A DNA stretch of 6,044 nucleotides from an uncultured Ilumatobacter sp. (lineage in GTDB: Bacteria; Actinomycetota; Acidimicrobiia; Acidimicrobiales; Ilumatobacteraceae). Position numbers and translations under genes: made by a program. The DNA is taken from contig CALICC010000056.1 of assembly GCA_938049325.1 (NCBI GenBank), positions 1 to 6,044 of the forward strand. Reading direction: 5' to 3'. Positions 1 to 6,044 of this stretch are shown in pieces (position 1 is the stretch's first letter; every line of letters begins with the position of its first letter). The notes under the pieces were generated by a model, which was not told where the DNA came from, made no database searches, and saw only the letters and a list, made by a program, of their open reading frames with translations.

Positions 1-81
1 AGGTGGTACACATACGGACGAGACGGATGGGACCGAATCATCGAAGAAATCATCGAGGGACGCGACCGAGTCGGTCGTTGA
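1..81 (+). CDS. C-terminal end of an upstream gene, possibly the sugar-binding protein of the ABC transporter (partial)
   Basis: Frame 1 is open from the left edge to a TGA at 79-81 and gives the last 26 residues of a protein, beginning RWYTYGRDGWDRII and ending GRDRVGR. The tail looks like an amphipathic helix rich in Ile, Glu and Arg. The stop lies 16 bases before the permease start, the spacing expected inside an operon. The gene just before two CUT1 permease genes is commonly the extracellular solute-binding lipoprotein, and an aromatic segment followed by a terminal helix would fit such a protein. That is inference from position, because too little is present to identify the family. Frame 2 is also open here, so even the reading frame is not fully certain. 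Confidence 0.5.
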   Translation, partial: RWYTYGRDGWDRIIEEIIEGRDRVGR

Positions 82-97
82 TGAATGGGGGGATTGC

Positions 98-2677
98 ATG
101 ACGCTGATCGACGAGATTGATCCGGCATCGGAGATGTTGGCCACCAAGCCGACGCCGACGCCCGACGAGCAACAGGAGCGGCCCCCGTCGTTCTACGTTC
201 GTGCGGTCTTCGGAGGCATTGCCGGGCTGGCCTTCTTGTACCTGCTCGCCACGGAGTCCAAGGCGCGCAGCACGCTGGTCACCGTCGTCGTCGCCGTTGC
301 CGCCAGCGCAGCGTTGTGGATCGGTGCGAACATCTTGTTCAACCAAGTCCGCGACCGGTGGCAGCGTTTCAACACGCTCCTCTACTTCTCGACCACGCTG
401 ATCGTCACGGCGACCCTCAGCGGAAACCGAGCACTCGGCAGCGAACCCGGCGATGACGGCGCCGCCAAGGCCGTCAATCAGTTCGTCAACGGCGTCAAGT
501 CCGGGACGTTCACCAGCGACAGCCTCGTGCCGGGCCTGGTCGCATGGCTCTGGATTCCATTGCTGTTGAGCATCGGTGCGGGCGCCGTCGGCTTCTTCTT
601 GAGCACGACCGATGCGCTCCCCTCACGCTTGGCGATCGGCGCCGGTGGTCTCGGCCTCATCGGCATCGTGGCTGGCGCGATGTGGAACTTCAACGCTCGT
701 CCCGAAGTCGACGCCGTCGGACTCATCGCATGGACCGCTGCGTTCGCCGGCATCGGCGCCGGTGTGGCCTACCTGCGCAACCAAGACCCGATTCGGTCGA
801 CCCTCCTCGGCGCCGCAATCGGCTGGGTCGTCGGCGCATTCGGAGCGCCTGAAATCGGCGGCGGCTCCTCGGCGTGGACCGTCGTCGCCGTCGCCGTGCC
901 GGCCGCGATCATCGGCGTTCGAGCCGGCATCCGCCCGAACCTCGACCTCCGAGGCCGCGCGAAGGTCGACACCGACTCGCGCAAGTGGATCTTCCTCGCG
1001 CCCGCCGTGCTCTTCTCGTTCGCGATGCTGGTGGTGCCCGCAATCGCCACGATCATCCTCTCCTTCCGCGACCGCGACGGCGCCGCCGCTCCAGTCAACG
1101 AAGAGGGTGGCCGGTCGCTACTCGGCAACTACCGCAACATCTTCCAGGACGAGAATTCGTGGAACCCGCCGGACGGTCTGTCGCTCTCGATCTTCGGCTG
1201 GTCGAACGGCGGGAGCTGGCTCGCTGTGTTCATCGTGGTCGCACTTGCTGTGGTCGGGCTCATGATCGCCAAGCGCCTGCTCGACTCGACCGACCTTCCG
1301 AGCCCCGGGCTCGTGATCGGCGGTGTCATCGCCGTGCTGCTCCTCGCTGCCGCAATCAACTGGGCGTCACCAAACATCATCGACGGGATCATCGACTTCA
1401 ACCTGTTCCGGGAGTCGACCGGTCGCAGCGCGCTGATGCTCCTCGGCCTGATCGGGCTCGCCCTCTTCGTGGTGACCGGGTTCGTGCAACGACAGCGAAC
1501 CGGACGAGTCGTCGAGCTCGGTAGCCCGAGCATGGGCCCGCTGCTCGTCGGCGGTCTGCTCGTCTTGCTCGCGATCGTCACGACCTTCCGCGGCACCATC
1601 GTCAACAACCTGTGGTGGGTCATCGTCGTGACCTTGTTCTCCACGGCACTCGGACTCGCCATTGCCGTGCTCGCTGACGGCGTCAAGTTCGAGAAGGTCG
1701 CCAAGTCGATCATCTTCATGCCGATGGCGATCTCGCTCGTCGGGGCGTCGGTGATCTGGCGCTTCATGTACGTCGCCCGTGACTCGTCGAAAGAACAAAC
1801 CGGCGTGCTCAACTCGTTGTGGGTTGCGCTCGGTCGACTCTCGACGGGGCAGGCAGTGGCGTCGGTCGCCTTCGTCTTACTCGGTCTGCTGATCGTGGTC
1901 GCCGCTGCCGTCAACTTCTTTGGCAAGCGTTCCGGCAAGGGTGTTGCGGCAGGATTCGCGACACTCATCGGAGGCCTCGTTCTGCTCCAGGCCTTTGCCT
2001 GGGTCTGGGGCGGCCAGTTGAGTGGCGAGGTGCAGAAGTGGATCGTCGGTCTGCTCGTCGTCGCGGTGGTCGTCGCCCTGCTCATCTTGGTGGCGCAACG
2101 ACTCACCACTCGGAACTACGGCAGCGCTGTGATGCCGCTCGTGATCGCCGGACTCCTCGGATGGTTCGCTGCCCGATACTTCGCGGTGTGGGGTGGAGGC
2201 GTCGGCGGCCAGGAGATCAACACGGTCGGTAACTTGAAAGACAGCCCGATCAACTTCGTGCAGGAGTCGCCGTTCAACTCGATGTTCCTGATGGTCGTTC
2301 TGATCTGGATCCAGACCGGCTTCGCCATGGTCATCTTGTCCGCTGCCATCAAAGCGGTCCCGACCGAGTTGATCGAAGCAGCCAAGGTCGACGGAGCCAC
2401 CGACTCGCAGGTGTTCTGGCGAGTCACGCTCCCACAGGTCGCTCCGACGATTGGCGTCGTCGTCACCACGATCGTCGTGCTGGTGATGAAGGTCTACGAC
2501 ATCGTCAACGTGATGACCAACGGCAACTTCGAGACGGACATCCTCGCCAACCAAATGTTCACCGAGGCCTTCTCGTTCAGGAACCAAGGACAGGGGGCAG
2601 CGTTGGCGATCTTGATCTTCGTGTCCGTCTTGCCCGTCATGGTCTTCAATATCCGCAGAATGCAGAGGGAGAACTGA
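98..2677 (+). CDS. Very large MalF/AglF-like sugar ABC transporter permease with extra membrane domains (859 aa)
   Basis: This is an inner-membrane subunit of a CUT1-type sugar importer, partner of the next gene. The ATPase-contact (EAA) loop is intact at residues 760-779: E760-A761-A762, G766, then L778-P779. The conserved six-helix core can be followed in pieces: helix 1 about 297-321 (FLAPAVLFSFAMLVVPAIAT), helices 2-3 about 504-558, helices 4-6 about 728-851. Ordinary family members have about 300-330 residues, and E. coli MalF about 510. The extra length is an N-terminal part (about 34-277) with about eight hydrophobic segments, an insert at about 370-502 with four, and another at about 582-714 with four. 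Short basic loops (KR, QRQR, GKR, QR) between paired segments suggest cytoplasmic turns, so the inserts keep core topology. The ATG at 98 follows a G-rich Shine-Dalgarno-like stretch at 87-93; no earlier in-frame start exists in the window. The family is certain; the sugar carried and the role of the extra domains are unknown. Confidence 0.93.
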   Translation: MTLIDEIDPASEMLATKPTPTPDEQQERPPSFYVRAVFGGIAGLAFLYLLATESKARSTLVTVVVAVAASAALWIGANILFNQVRDRWQRFNTLLYFSTTLIVTATLSGNRALGSEPGDDGAAKAVNQFVNGVKSGTFTSDSLVPGLVAWLWIPLLLSIGAGAVGFFLSTTDALPSRLAIGAGGLGLIGIVAGAMWNFNARPEVDAVGLIAWTAAFAGIGAGVAYLRNQDPIRSTLLGAAIGWVVGAFGAPEIGGGSSAWTVVAVAVPAAIIGVRAGIRPNLDLRGRAKVDTDSRKWIFLAPAVLFSFAMLVVPAIATIILSFRDRDGAAAPVNEEGGRSLLGNYRNIFQDENSWNPPDGLSLSIFGWSNGGSWLAVFIVVALAVVGLMIAKRLLDSTDLPSPGLVIGGVIAVLLLAAAINWASPNIIDGIIDFNLFRESTGRSALMLLGLIGLALFVVTGFVQRQRTGRVVELGSPSMGPLLVGGLLVLLAIVTTFRGTIVNNLWWVIVVTLFSTALGLAIAVLADGVKFEKVAKSIIFMPMAISLVGASVIWRFMYVARDSSKEQTGVLNSLWVALGRLSTGQAVASVAFVLLGLLIVVAAAVNFFGKRSGKGVAAGFATLIGGLVLLQAFAWVWGGQLSGEVQKWIVGLLVVAVVVALLILVAQRLTTRNYGSAVMPLVIAGLLGWFAARYFAVWGGGVGGQEINTVGNLKDSPINFVQESPFNSMFLMVVLIWIQTGFAMVILSAAIKAVPTELIEAAKVDGATDSQVFWRVTLPQVAPTIGVVVTTIVVLVMKVYDIVNVMTNGNFETDILANQMFTEAFSFRNQGQGAALAILIFVSVLPVMVFNIRRMQREN

Positions 2678-2678
2678 G

Positions 2679-3668
2679 ATGAGCAACGTCACGTCCCACG
2701 ACGCTGTCGACGCAACCGCACTCGGAGAACCTGCTGCGTTCGGCGGCGACAAGAACGGCGACTCCGGCATCGTCAACCGCATCTATCGTTTCCTGCGCTC
2801 GATCCCGGTCTGGATCCTGTGGTGCATCGCGCTCGTGTGGAGCCTGCCGACCGTTGGTCTGTTCATCAGCGGCTTCCGAACCCGAGACGCGCAACGCCAA
2901 ACGGGTTGGTGGAACATCCGCACCGACGACCTGACGTTCGAGAACTACGAGACCGTCTTCGGTGCCCGATCGAACCTCAAGGATTCGCTGCTGAACTCGA
3001 TGTCGGTATCGATCCCGGCGACGATCATCCCGATCGCGATTGCCGCGTTCGCTGCGTACGCGTTCGCATGGATCGACTTCCGAGGCCGCAAGGTGCTGTT
3101 CATCGCAACGGTGGCCCTGCTCGCCATTCCGCTCCAGGTGGCGCTCATTCCGCTGCTGCGCCTGTATGTGGGCGGCGCGCACTTGACGATCCCGTTCCTC
3201 GACAAGACCGTCACGGTCATCCCTGACCTCGACCTCGTGAACACGACGACGGCGGTGTGGCTCACTCACACAGGGTTCGCGCTGCCGTTCGCGATCTTCT
3301 TGTTGCACAACTACATCTCGTCGCTGCCCAAGGATGTGTTCGAAGCAGCCCGCATCGACGGCGCTGACCACTTCACCATTTTCTGGCGCCTCGTCCTGCC
3401 GCTCTCGATCCCCGTGCTCGCGGCGTTTGCGATCTTCCAGTTCCTCTGGACCTGGAACGACTACCTGATCGCGAAGACCATGGCGGGCACCAACCCGGAT
3501 GCGCAGGTCACCACCATCGTGATCGCGAACCTCGCCGGCGACTTCGGAGCCAACGAGCACCTGCTGCCTGCCGCGGCGTTCGTTCAAGCATTCTTCCCGC
3601 TCGTGGTGTTCTTCGCCCTGCAGAAGTACTTCGTACGCGGCCTCCTCGCCGGTTCCGTCAAGGGCTGA
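2679..3668 (+). CDS. MalG/AglG-like sugar ABC transporter permease (329 aa)
   Basis: This is the second membrane subunit of the importer, forming a heterodimer with the large permease. It has the usual six-helix CUT1 plan after a cytoplasmic N-terminal tail of about 40 residues: helix 1 about 43-65, helices 2-3 about 108-128 and 137-160, helix 4 about 192-212, helices 5-6 about 243-263 and 298-315. The EAA loop that docks on the ATPase is complete (E222-A223-A224, G228, L240-P241). FQFLWTWNDYLIAK (253-266) and the C-terminus KYFVRGLLAGSVKG are hallmarks of MalG/AglG-type permeases. Its length is normal for the family, in sharp contrast to its partner. The ATG lies one base after the upstream TGA and has a good ribosome site, GAGGGAG at 2665-2671, inside the preceding gene, so the two are probably co-translated. 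The carried sugar cannot be read from the permease; a sulfosugar is suggested only by the downstream enzymes. Confidence 0.95.
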   Translation: MSNVTSHDAVDATALGEPAAFGGDKNGDSGIVNRIYRFLRSIPVWILWCIALVWSLPTVGLFISGFRTRDAQRQTGWWNIRTDDLTFENYETVFGARSNLKDSLLNSMSVSIPATIIPIAIAAFAAYAFAWIDFRGRKVLFIATVALLAIPLQVALIPLLRLYVGGAHLTIPFLDKTVTVIPDLDLVNTTTAVWLTHTGFALPFAIFLLHNYISSLPKDVFEAARIDGADHFTIFWRLVLPLSIPVLAAFAIFQFLWTWNDYLIAKTMAGTNPDAQVTTIVIANLAGDFGANEHLLPAAAFVQAFFPLVVFFALQKYFVRGLLAGSVKG

Positions 3669-3669
3669 C

Positions 3670-3682
3670 CGGCGGATCGCCG
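3670..3682. repeat. Small inverted repeat just after the permease operon
   Basis: CGGCG (3670-3674) and CGCCG (3678-3682) form a perfect 5-bp stem with a 3-base loop, starting two bases after the permease stop codon. No T-run follows, so it is not a classical intrinsic terminator. It may only mark the 3' end of the message, and stems this short occur by chance in GC-rich DNA. Confidence 0.25.
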
Positions 3683-3734
3683 AGGCTGGGGCGTGAAGGG
3701 TCGTTTGGCCGTTTCCTCTCCCGAGATCAACCGT

Positions 3735-3740
3735 TAGGTT
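3735..3740 (+). promoter_or_regulatory. Possible -10 element of a leaderless promoter for the reductase-monooxygenase pair
   Basis: TAGGTT matches the TANNNT form of actinobacterial -10 boxes and ends six bases before the GTG at 3747. A transcript started at the usual distance would begin on or next to that GTG, as in leaderless mRNAs common in actinobacteria. No good Shine-Dalgarno sequence precedes the GTG; there is only an AGG at 3736-3738. No convincing -35 box is seen: around 3711 the sequence reads GTTTCC. If real, this promoter would let the two enzymes be expressed apart from the transporter genes. Confidence 0.3.
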
Positions 3741-3746
3741 CTGCAT

Positions 3747-4649
3747 GTGAGTTCTCTCGTTCAGTCGCAGCAACGTTCACTCGGCACCCTCGACCCGGTG
3801 GGCCCCATCGCCTACGGGCAGTGGAGATTCACCGACGAAGACCTCACCGTCGGCCAGGCACTGCTCGAAACGGCCCTCGACTCGGGGATGAACCTGATCG
3901 ACACCGCCGACGTGTACGGGTTCGACTGGGGCGGTACCGGCTTCGGCCAGGTCGAAGAGATCCTCGGGCGGATCCTCGCGTCCTCTCCCGGGTTGCGCGA
4001 TCGGATCGTGCTCGCCACCAAGGGCGGGATCATGCCGCCGCTCCCCTACGACTCGTCACCCAAGTATCTGCGGTCGGCATGCGAAGCGTCACTCGAGCGC
4101 CTCCAGACCGACGTGATCGATCTGTACCAGATCCATCGGCCTGACATGTTCGCTCACCCAGCGGACGTCGCCATCACACTGAACGCACTGCGCGACGAAG
4201 GCAAGATCCGCGAAGTCGGCGTGTCCAACCACACGCCCGCCCAGGTTGCGGCACTCCAAGCGCACCTCGAATTCCCGATCGCCACGAACCAGCCCGAGTT
4301 CTCTGCAGCGCAGCTCGCACCGATGCGCGACGGCACCCTCGACCAGTGCATGGAACTCATGATCACGCCGATGGCATGGAGCCCGCTCGCCGGCGGTCGC
4401 CTCGCCACCGGCGAAGATCTTCGCCCCGAGCTGCTCGACGTGCTCGACGGGCTGGCAGCACGTGAAGGCGTCGACCGAACCCAGATCGCACTCGCCTTCG
4501 TCCTCGCACATCCGTCTGCGCCGATCGCGATCATCGGGTCGCAGAACCCCGACCGCATTCGCTCGTCGACGGCTGCACTGGCGGTGAACCTCGACCGCAA
4601 CGACGTCTACGGGATCGTCCAGGCATCCGAAGGGGTTCCGCTGCCATGA
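3747..4649 (+). CDS. YdhF-like aldo/keto reductase, NADPH-dependent (300 aa)
   Basis: This is a soluble (alpha/beta)8-barrel oxidoreductase predicted to reduce an aldehyde or ketone with NADPH. All four catalytic residues are visible: D52 and Y57 in NLIDTADVYG, K92 in VLATKGG, and H130 in DLYQIHRPD. MAWSPLAGGRL (209-219) and IIGSQNPDRIRSS (262-274) are typical of the YdhF branch and its NADPH-binding end. The length is normal. The start is the GTG at 3747: an ATG at 3745 runs at once into TGA, and translation from the GTG gives the expected N-terminal strand region. The stop overlaps the next gene's start (ATGA), so the two are translationally coupled and probably act in one pathway. In the sulfo-SMO pathway an enzyme of this kind (SmoB) reduces 6-oxo-glucose, released by the monooxygenase, to glucose. 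That role is inferred here from the pairing; another sugar aldehyde is possible. Confidence 0.93.
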   Translation: MSSLVQSQQRSLGTLDPVGPIAYGQWRFTDEDLTVGQALLETALDSGMNLIDTADVYGFDWGGTGFGQVEEILGRILASSPGLRDRIVLATKGGIMPPLPYDSSPKYLRSACEASLERLQTDVIDLYQIHRPDMFAHPADVAITLNALRDEGKIREVGVSNHTPAQVAALQAHLEFPIATNQPEFSAAQLAPMRDGTLDQCMELMITPMAWSPLAGGRLATGEDLRPELLDVLDGLAAREGVDRTQIALAFVLAHPSAPIAIIGSQNPDRIRSSTAALAVNLDRNDVYGIVQASEGVPLP

Positions 4650-5746
4650 GCTCGATCACTTCCCCTGACATCCCCGAGATCTCCTGGTTCGGCGCGCTGT
4701 GCGACGACGACTACGAATTCCTCGGGGTTCCCGAGTCGAACATCCCCGCCTCGTGGGAGCATTGCCGCGACATCGTGCAAGCTGCAGATCGCGGCGGCTT
4801 CGACAACGTGCTGCTGCCGTCGGGCTACCAGCTCGGCATCGACTCCACCTCGTTCGCTGCGGCGATCGCCACGCACACCGAACAGATCAACCTGCTCCTC
4901 GCCGTCCGCATGGGTGAGATGTGGCTCCCGCAGCTCGCCCGCCAGCTCGCGTCGATCGACCAGTTCTCCGGTGGTCGGCTCACGATCAACATCATCAGCT
5001 CCGACATGCCGGGCCAGGCACTCGACTCGGCGCCGCGCTACCAGCGCACGCGCGAGTGGATGCAGGTGTTGCGCAAGCTCCTCAACCGCGAGTCGATCGA
5101 CTTCCACGGCGAGTACGTAGACCTCGAACTCGATCCGCCACGCATCTCCACGACCGACGGATCGTGTCCGCCTTTCTACTTCGGCGGGTTCTCGCCGGCG
5201 GCGAAAGACGTTGCGGCGGCCGAAGCCGACGTGTTTCTCACCTGGCCCGACACCGTGTCATCGGTCGGCACCACGGTCAGCGAGATGAGCGCGCTCGCTC
5301 GTGAGAAGTACGACCGCGAACTGCTGTGCGGACTTCGAGCCCACGTGATCGTGCGCGAGACCGAAGCTGAGGCACGCGCCGCTGCCGAGCGCCTCATCTC
5401 CAAGCTCGATGCCGAGACCGGCGAGTCCATTCGCAACAAGTCGCTCGACACGGCATCGGCGGGGGTCGCGCGCCAGAACGAACTCCGCGACTCCTCGTCG
5501 GATGATGGCTTTGTCGAGGAGTCGCTGTGGACCGGCGTCGGAAGGGCGCGGTCAGGCGCCGGAGCGGCAATCGTCGGCGATCCCGACCAGGTTGTTGCGA
5601 AGCTCCGGGCGTACCAAGAGGTGGGCGTCCAAGCATTCATCCTCTCGGGCTACACCCATCAGGCCGAGTGTGATCTCGTTGCCGAGCACGTGCTTGCGAA
5701 CATTGAGCACACAGCGCTTCGCCCACGGTTCACCAGCAGCCTCTGA
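4646..5746 (+). CDS. SsuD-family FMNH2-dependent sulfonate monooxygenase (366 aa)
   Basis: This is a luciferase-fold monooxygenase of the alkanesulfonate monooxygenase group, which uses reduced FMN and O2 to cleave a C-S bond, releasing sulfite and an aldehyde. SsuD landmarks occur in order: AADRGGFDNVLLP (46-58), GGRLTINIISSD (109-120), PPFYFGGFSPAAKDVAA (175-191), DVFLTW with W200, GLRAHVIVRETE (229-240) with R231 and H233, LWTGVGRARSGAGAAIVG (294-311) with R302, and FILSGYTH (331-338) with Y336 and H338. These match the sulfonate/flavin-site Trp, Arg, His, Arg and Tyr of E. coli SsuD. The SsuD active-site cysteine (Cys54, in GRSCEDSW) is absent: this region reads GYQLGIDSTSF, so the pocket probably suits another substrate. 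It is about 15 residues shorter than SsuD, mostly at the C-terminus. The start overlaps the reductase stop by 4 bases, with AAGGGG at 4630-4635 as ribosome site. SmoC of sulfoquinovose breakdown belongs to the same family and is the favoured analogue. No flavin reductase lies in the window. Confidence 0.93.
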   Translation: MSSITSPDIPEISWFGALCDDDYEFLGVPESNIPASWEHCRDIVQAADRGGFDNVLLPSGYQLGIDSTSFAAAIATHTEQINLLLAVRMGEMWLPQLARQLASIDQFSGGRLTINIISSDMPGQALDSAPRYQRTREWMQVLRKLLNRESIDFHGEYVDLELDPPRISTTDGSCPPFYFGGFSPAAKDVAAAEADVFLTWPDTVSSVGTTVSEMSALAREKYDRELLCGLRAHVIVRETEAEARAAAERLISKLDAETGESIRNKSLDTASAGVARQNELRDSSSDDGFVEESLWTGVGRARSGAGAAIVGDPDQVVAKLRAYQEVGVQAFILSGYTHQAECDLVAEHVLANIEHTALRPRFTSSL

Positions 5747-5781
5747 GCGACGTTGGCGGTCGCCCCGGGGGAGTTCTCCCC
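5747..5781. terminator. Two tandem small hairpins after the monooxygenase gene, possible transcription end
   Basis: Directly after the TGA, GCGAC (5747-5751) and GTCGC (5759-5763) can pair around a 7-base loop. Next, GGGGA (5768-5772) and TCCCC (5777-5781) pair around GTTC. No T-run follows, so this is not a standard intrinsic terminator, but tandem GC-rich hairpins at this spot fit the end of the operon before an unrelated gene. The rest of the gap to 5882 holds no gene I can support and no clear promoter. TTCGAC (5850-5855) and TACCGT (5876-5881) resemble -35 and -10 boxes, but the second box is only one base from the next ATG and the spacer is 20 bases, so I do not call them. Confidence 0.3.
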
Positions 5782-5882
5782 GTGGTGGATCAAGGTCAAC
5801 CGCGCCACGATGAGGCCATGACACAACCGCTCGTGCCCCAAGACTCGCCTTCGACCTGTGCCGACGTGGCACGCTTACCGTC

Positions 5883-6044
5883 ATGGACGACTTCCAGAAT
5901 CCGAACGATTCCGACCCGACACCTCCGCGAGCACCTCAACCACACGTCGCACCGCAGCAGCAAGCTCCACCCGCCCCAGGCGCGCCAGCGCCGATCGACC
6001 AGAGCGCCGCACAGCAACAGCCGTCGCCGAACTACGGCGGACAG
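5883..6044 (+). CDS. N-terminus of a Pro/Gln-rich protein, function unknown (partial)
   Basis: An ATG at 5883 opens a frame of 54 codons that runs off the right edge. The protein begins MDDFQNPNDSDPTPPRAP and continues as a low-complexity stretch of Pro, Gln and Ala (APQQQAPPAPGAPAP, then SAAQQQPSPNYGGQ). In actinobacteria such disordered, acidic-then-Pro/Gln-rich N-termini commonly precede membrane domains in small envelope proteins (for example RDD or DUF4190-type proteins), but the defining domain lies outside the window, so no function is assigned. A stop at 5811-5813 closes the frame upstream and no better start exists. No clear ribosome site is seen. The frame beginning at ATG 5818 is also open but reads as Arg/Ser/His/Thr-rich sequence typical of an off-frame translation. 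The gene is probably not part of the sulfonate pathway. Confidence 0.6.
   Translation, partial: MDDFQNPNDSDPTPPRAPQPHVAPQQQAPPAPGAPAPIDQSAAQQQPSPNYGGQ

Noticed and set aside
2..97. In-frame upstream extension of the large permease to the left edge
   Set aside because: The frame is open, but it contains no ATG, GTG or TTG within the window, its residues are polar Ser/Thr/Asp/Glu-rich, and the ATG at 98 has a suitable G-rich ribosome site.
98..2677. The 859-residue permease as an artefact: frameshifted fusion of two or more genes
   Set aside because: It is one uninterrupted frame with uniform codon use, and the core helices before and after each insert are parts of a single permease rather than two complete proteins.
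1129..2782. Long minus-strand open frames (1129-2109 and 1877-2782) opposite the large permease
   Set aside because: They give Ser/Thr/Arg-rich or His/Asp-rich low-complexity translations without family signatures, while the + strand reads as a continuous membrane protein.
2646..3773. 375-codon open frame on the minus strand opposite the second permease
   Set aside because: Its translation is extremely rich in Arg, Glu, Asp and Gln with no recognisable motif, as expected antisense to a GC-rich gene; the + strand gene here has clear permease motifs.
5818..6044. Alternative frame starting at ATG 5818 and open to the right edge
   Set aside because: Past its first residues it becomes Arg/Ser/His/Thr-rich, typical of an off-frame translation, whereas the ATG 5883 frame gives a coherent Pro/Gln-rich N-terminus.
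1..6044. CRISPR arrays, insertion sequences, tRNA or rRNA genes, riboswitches
   Set aside because: No direct-repeat arrays, transposase motifs, terminal inverted repeats or recognisable structured RNA were seen; nearly all of the window is coding and the gaps are at most about 140 bases.

Overview
The window is a stretch of high-GC DNA with strongly G/C-ending codons, nearly all coding on the + strand. The codon bias, a GTG-start gene placed as if leaderless, and a Pro/Gln-rich N-terminus at the right end all suggest an actinobacterium (Actinomycetota). A lineage such as Acidimicrobiia is possible but cannot be established from the sequence alone.

Layout: (1) positions 1-81 hold the last 26 codons of an upstream gene, possibly the transporter's substrate-binding protein. 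(2) 98-2677 and 2679-3668 encode the two membrane subunits of a CUT1-type (MalF/MalG, AglF/AglG-like) sugar ABC importer, one base apart. The first subunit is remarkable: 859 residues and about 22 predicted membrane segments. An eight-segment N-terminal domain precedes the usual six-helix permease core, and the core is interrupted in two extracytoplasmic loops by four-segment hydrophobic inserts. (3) After a 78-base gap with a possible leaderless promoter, 3747-4649 encodes a YdhF-like aldo/keto reductase with a complete catalytic tetrad. (4) 4646-5746 overlaps it by 4 bases and encodes an SsuD-family FMNH2-dependent sulfonate monooxygenase. (5) A 136-base gap with two small hairpins is followed by the start of an unrelated Pro/Gln-rich protein that runs off the right edge (5883-6044).

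How the genes may work together: sugar importer + YdhF-like aldo/keto reductase + SsuD-like monooxygenase is the core set of the oxidative sulfoquinovose pathway (sulfo-SMO) described in Agrobacterium tumefaciens. There, an SsuD-like enzyme (SmoC) splits sulfite from the sulfosugar to give 6-oxo-glucose, and an aldo/keto reductase (SmoB) reduces this to glucose. The hypothesis is that this window carries an actinobacterial version of that pathway, or one acting on a related sulfonated sugar. The family calls are firm. The substrate is inferred from gene context, and the flavin reductase, the glycosidase and the transporter ATPase are not in the window.
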